This document shows positions 8,204 to 12,067 of a stretch of 12,067 nt of DNA, piece by piece. The position numbers and the translations under genes were made by a program. The notes beneath the pieces are model-generated. The model searched no databases. It was not told where the DNA came from and saw only the letters and a program-made list of their open reading frames with translations. The stretch is from Polyrhizophydium stewartii. Its lineage: Eukaryota > Chytridiomycota > Chytridiomycetes > Rhizophydiales. The stretch's first letter is position 1, and each line of letters begins with the position of its first letter. The stretch covers positions 1-12,067 of the forward strand of contig JADGIZ010000540.1 of NCBI GenBank assembly GCA_027604665.1. The letters run 5' to 3'.

Positions 8204-11200
8204 TCAGTGAAAGTCTTTCCGTGGCTTGATTGCGGGCAAGCTCGTTGTGTTTCCGACGGCCAGGCCCACACTCAAGGTTGCGTCCATCTTGGCCTTGTCG
8301 GATGCGAGCGACGGGAGCGTGACAAAGTCCTGCTGTGCTCCCACCGAGAAAGCATGTCAGCCGCTTGTCCGGCAACACAGCGATCGTTTCGCCGCCGCAT
8401 TCAGTGCCTGCATTGGACCTCGCACCTTCCCCTTTGCGCCGTCCTTGCGCTTTTCTGCGTTCATACTGCTGATGCTGAGAAGCGGCAGATTGGCCCCACG
8501 CGGGTCGAGCTTGGCCTTGCCCGACCCCGCCTCCCTCAGCTCCTTGAATCCCGCCGCTTGCGTGACATTGAGGACCGGCAGCTGTGTCGCGGCAGAGATG
8601 TCAACAAGGACTGCGGGCAGCAGCAGCATACAGGACGGGTCGCGCACCTTTGGCTGTGTCTTTTTGGATGGCATTGACGCCGTGCCATGGCTCCACGACG
8701 CCTTGCGCGAGAGGCTCATGTTGCTGGCGCTGCCGCGCTTGGAGCCGCGCGAGTCGGAGGCCCCCGACTTCTTCTTTGCTCGCCTTGCGCGCGCCATGGC
8801 CACTTCGAGAGACAGCCGCTCGTCGGCCTGCTGCTTGACCATGTTGTAGTATGTCGCGGACATGGTTGTGGTGTTGGTTGCGTTGGTCGACGTGGTCGAC
8901 ACGACAGAGACGGCGTCCGAGTTGTCGACATGCGTGTGCGTCTGCGCATGCGGTTGCTGGTGCTGCAGCATGTACGGCTGCTGTTGCTGCTGCTGCTGTG
9001 CATGGTGCTGGTGGTTGTGGTGGGTCTGCTGGATCTGCAGGTGCTGCGGTGGTGGCGCGATGACCTGGATCGGCTGTGTGCGATGGGATTGCTGCTGTTG
9101 CACGAGGATCTGCGGCGGCTGTTGCGATGACTGGCGCGCACGTCCATGCGTGCCGTCGCCTGCTTCGTCGGTCACTTCGTGATGCCTTTGAGCCTGGTGC
9201 GCACCATCGTCGCCGTGCGGTGGGTATGGCGCGTGCGACCGCACCGGATCTTCGCCCATCTTGGCGCCAACGGGAAGCGGCATGTGCGGCGGCTGAGGGG
9301 CGTGGTGGGGCTGCCGATTATCCGTTGCAGAGGCGTGCACGCAGAGCGGCAGGTATGCTTCGTCAGTCTGATGCACGACGTATGGGATATCGGGATCGAG
9401 CTCGCAAGTACCTTCTTCTCGTCGCCCTTTGGCGCAGCGCGCTTAAGATATGGGTTGGGCGGACCGTCGTTGCCGTCATCGTCATCGTCGTCGTCGTCGA
9501 CGGCGCGTAAGCTTGCCCCAGTGGCTGCGACTGGGGCAGGAACCGCCGGCGCTGCACCAAGAACCGCTGCAGGTGCTTGTGGCGCAGCTGCAGCAGCGGC
9601 ATGGGCAGGGGCAGGCGCGGCTGCAGGCACGTTTGCATGTGCATGCCCATGGGCAGCCTGCGAGCCGCCCTGAGCAGGCGCTGCGTGCGTGTTCGACGAG
9701 GCGTGCGTGGATGAACTCGCGTGCCCGTGCGCATTGGCTGCGGGAGCAGCAGCATCCTGAGCATGGAACGACGCAACGTCAGCCGCCGACATCCCGGACG
9801 CAGAAAGCAAACCTGCGCACATCTGTATTCTTACCTCGGGCTTTGCTCGCAGTGTTGTCGCCGACAGCGCCTTGGTCAGCGACGCCTCGCTCTTGCTGAG
9901 ATTGGCGTCGTTGTACTGCAGATCTTTGAAGAATGGGTGCTTGAGCACCTCGCGGGCATTGATTCTGGGTATTTTTTGCGCAAGCGTAGCGTAAGCATGA
10001 CCAATCCAGAACCAGAGTCAGACCAACCCAGCGTGTAATAACCCAAATAGCGGCGTGCAGCTCACCGCAGATCGGGGTCGTACTGCAGCATCGCATTGAC
10101 CAAATCGACGCAGTCCGCAGTTACGTGGGGTAGCAGCGCGCGGATCCCTGTGCCTTCCTTGGGCGGGAAGTTATACTCGGGTGCGCTCGATCGGTTCCTG
10201 TCCACATGGGCGGGCGTATGTCAGCACGAGTAATGTTGTGTTTGCAAATGCTGTGCCATCAGGTGAATCGTGCCGAGATGTACCGCACCCAAGCATTTTC
10301 TTGAGTAGCTTCTGGTTAGGCGTGCCAAGAACAGCGTGTATCCGGTGCAGCTGGTCGAGCTCGTTGCTGCCTGGGAAGAGCGGCACCTTTGAGATGATCT
10401 CGTAGAGCACGCATCCGGCGCCCCATATGTCCATCTTGAAGTTGTAGATGCCGTCGCACAGCAGACACTCTGGGCTGCGATACCAGCGTGTGGCGATATA
10501 CTCTGTGTAGGGCTGCTTTGAGTGGATGCCGCGGCAGGATCCAAAATCGGCAAGCTTGATGGTGTTGTCCTTGATCAAGATGTTCTCGGGCTTGATGTCT
10601 CTATGGAAAATGCCCTTGCTGTTATGGCAGAGTCGACACAGGCGTGGCGTCAGCGCTTCCAAGGTTGCGGGCACGTGTGTCTGCGGATCGGCCCACCTGT
10701 GCATGTACTCGAGGCCCCTGCAGATCTGATAAAAGTAGTTTTTCGCCTTTGTCTCGGTGATGATGACGTTCTTGCGCGAGATGAGCTCGTAGAGGTTGCA
10801 GTCCATGAGCTCAAAGTTGAGTGCAAGCACGCCATGCTTCTGGTCGCTGGCGACGCGGACGGGCGGGCCGCGGCTGTACGGTGAGACGCGATCTGGGCAG
10901 CGCCTATGCAGGCGCGGAGACGCGGTGCGGGGCAAGGCCTCACAAAATAACCTCGATAAGGTCGATGACGTGGTTGTGCGGGTTGAGGCGCCGCAGGGCC
11001 TGGATCTCTCGCAAGTTCTGTATCTCTTCAAACGTGCTGTCGACGACGAAGCCGCGCGAGGCAGACGGTGCAAACACAAGTGCTCGAGTCAGCGTCTCGG
11101 TCCGGCGGGTGCGCGCGCGTGTGCGTATGAGTGAGCGGCAGCGAGCACAGGGCACAGACCTGTTGAAGCGTTTTCTGAAGCGCTTCATAGCATAGACCTT

Positions 11201-11609
11201 GCCGGTGACTTTGTGCTTGACCTTGAGGACCTCTGAGAATGTGCCCTCGCCCAGCTTTTGGGTCATGCGAAAGTCTGTGCCCGGCACGGGTCGTTTGTGC
11301 GGTGCGAGAGCAAGCGGTCACAGAGACGATAAGGGCGATATTTGGGGACGGCGGGAGTCAGCGGGCGGGTATGCGGGCAGCGGGTGGGCGCCGGCCGGTG
11401 CTCGGTGCCGAAAGACGGCATGGCCCGCGCTGCATCGCGGAGATAATCGCGCAGCGGCGCAGCGCGGCTCGCGGCTCGCGACAACGAATCGATGCCGCAC
11501 ACGCCGCCGGGCATGCCGGGGCGGTCGGCGACGACCACAGCGCGCGGCGGGTCGCGGGAAGGGGTCGAAGGCGGGTCCTGCCTTCGAACTTGTTGAGCGG
11601 CTCGGACAT
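8204..11609 (-). CDS. MOK: MOK, MAPK/MAK/MRK-overlapping ciliary protein kinase (10 exons)
   Basis: The minus-strand exons are 11609-11582, 11274-11160, 11036-10944, 10846-10697, 10618-10289, 10197-10066, 9964-9835, 9756-9412, 9310-8426 and 8329-8204, giving 777 residues with every phase consistent. MOK is a Ser/Thr kinase of the RCK group, which acts in cilia and flagella. Visible motifs are the glycine loop GEGTFSEV (18-25), lysine K40, helix-C E58 in NLREIQALRRLNPH, catalytic HRD with D136, DFG at 153-155, and the activation motif TEY (167-169) inside KQPYTEYIATRWYRSPE. The PLFPGSNELDQ stretch is also MOK-like. The kinase domain ends near 295. The remaining 480 residues are low complexity: Ala/His-rich, poly-Asp, Gln/His-rich, then basic Lys/Ser-rich with LP motifs to the end. 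That tail is far longer than in the mammalian protein. The first exon depends on a GC donor at 11581; if this is wrong, only the first ten residues change. Confidence 0.9.
8978..8998 (-). repeat. Poly-glutamine tract in MOK tail
   Basis: Seven consecutive Gln codons (mostly CAG, one CAA) lie in exon 9 of MOK. They sit inside a longer Gln/His-rich stretch encoded by about 8920-9125. The CAG run is a likely site of length variation. Confidence 0.85.
9475..9498 (-). repeat. Poly-aspartate tract in MOK tail
   Basis: Eight consecutive Asp codons (GAC and GAT) lie in exon 8 of MOK, between an Ala/Pro-rich segment and a PPNPYLKR segment. The tract is in frame and is seen directly. Confidence 0.85.
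9500..9756 (-). repeat. Alanine/histidine-rich low-complexity region of MOK
   Basis: This part of exon 8 encodes mostly Ala, His, Ser, Pro and Gly, with repeated short units such as SSTHASSNTHA. It is typical of a disordered tail and has no domain pattern. Confidence 0.7.
9757..9834 (-). other. Predicted 78-nt in-frame intron of MOK
   Basis: On the minus strand the donor is GTAAGA, with branch site CTGAC at plus-strand 9778-9782 and a CAG acceptor. The length is a multiple of three and holds no stop. Retention would therefore add 26 residues just after the kinase domain rather than break the protein. Confidence 0.65.
11275..11581 (-). other. Predicted 307-nt first intron of MOK with GC donor
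   Basis: The upstream exon encodes MSEPLNKFE from an ATG in the good context CCCGCCATG (11609-11607). Joining its last G at 11582 to 11274 gives an Asp codon and leads straight into FRMTQKLGEG, the kinase start. The donor would be G|GCAGGA, a GC-AG intron, and no phase-compatible GT is as good. The intron is longer than the others, which is common for first introns. Confidence 0.5.
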
Positions 11610-12067
11610 GGCGGGCGGCGGCGATCGGGAGCGAGAGGATGCGGACAGTGTCGGGTGGCCCGGTGCAGATGTGCAGGAGCGGACGGCGTGCGGTGGTGCT
11701 GGCAGCAGCAACAGATGTCTGTGCAATCGCGCAGGCGGCGGGCGAGCGGGCAGATGCGGGCGCCGATGGGGGCTGCGGATGGGCGGCGGCGAGACGGCGA
11801 GCGGCCGGCGGCGGGGTGCGGCCGAGGGCGCAGTCTGCGTGCGCGGGGCGGGGGGCGGATCTGGGCGGAGCGCGGCGGGTCGTTGCTGGCGCGAGGCCGC
11901 GGGGACTGGCACTGAGCGCGGAGGCGGCGAGGTGAGAGGCGATTTTCGGGCCCGGGCGGGTTTGTGACGGCGGGACGCGGCGCGGGCGGCGGATCTGGCG
12001 GCGCCGTGCATGCGGGCGCCGAGGGCTCGGCGCATGGGATGCAGGGCGGTTGTGGGCGGGGGACGGG
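11610..12067. promoter_or_regulatory. G-rich region upstream of MOK
   Basis: This end of the window is extremely GC-rich and strongly G-skewed on the + strand, with repeated G runs and many CpG dinucleotides, for example around 11845-11870 and 12040-12067. Frames are open simply because the composition avoids stops, and none looks like a protein family. It probably holds the 5' leader and promoter of MOK on the minus strand, and possibly the start of another gene beyond the window. Confidence 0.45.

Noticed and set aside
8850..9180. Cys/Trp-rich + strand frames opposite the MOK Gln/His region
   Set aside because: These are antisense translations of CAG/CAC repeats and have no independent support.
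11267..11287. MOK start at a GTG giving a protein beginning PGTDFRM
   Set aside because: A GTG start is unlikely in a nuclear gene. The bases just before ACTTTCGC read as a CAG splice acceptor, and an upstream exon with a good ATG joins in phase.
11239..11967. Long + strand open frame at the right end, including an ATG at 11608 that overlaps the MOK start
   Set aside because: Its composition is Gly/Arg/Ala only, as expected from G-rich DNA with few stops, and it overlaps MOK exon 1. The shared CATG is likely chance.
1..12067. tRNA, rRNA, CRISPR, transposon or viral genes
   Set aside because: No cloverleaf with a convincing T-loop, no regularly spaced repeats, and no transposase, reverse transcriptase or capsid patterns were seen on either strand.

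Overview
This window is a gene-dense, GC-rich piece of a eukaryotic nuclear genome. No bacterial, viral or mobile-element signal was found. Five of the six protein-coding genes need introns to be read. Most inferred introns are 59-123 nt, with outliers of 39 and 307 nt. Nearly all are GT-AG, and several carry a fungal-type CTGAC or CTAAC branch site. All exon joins below come from reading frames, splice signals and remembered family patterns, not from transcripts.

Layout, left to right: (1) + strand 234-2244, an unrecognised multi-pass membrane protein; (2) + strand 2666-5029, a coiled-coil protein resembling the flagellar central-apparatus protein CFAP119/CCDC189; (3) + strand 5120-5974, an intronless inositol polyphosphate multikinase (IPMK/Arg82 family); (4) - strand 6620-5999, the RNA-binding ring protein LSM5 in five tiny exons; (5) + strand 6698-8090, a membrane-anchored RING-H2 protein; (6) - strand 11609-8204, the MAPK-like ciliary kinase MOK in ten exons with a long low-complexity tail. 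The last 450 bases are very G-rich on the + strand and probably hold the MOK promoter.

The spacing is tight. LSM5 and the RING gene diverge from a 77-bp gap, and the IPMK and LSM5 stop codons converge 24 bp apart. The RING gene and MOK converge 113 bp apart, and CFAP119-like is followed by IPMK after 90 bp.

MOK and a probable central-apparatus protein point to an organism that builds a motile flagellum. Short dense introns, the branch-site motifs and an opisthokont-like LSM5 suggest a zoosporic fungus (Blastocladiomycota or a chytrid lineage) or a close relative. This is an inference, and other GC-rich flagellates are not excluded. The six genes do not form one pathway: two serve the flagellum, while the others serve inositol phosphate signalling, mRNA decay or splicing, and probably membrane ubiquitination.
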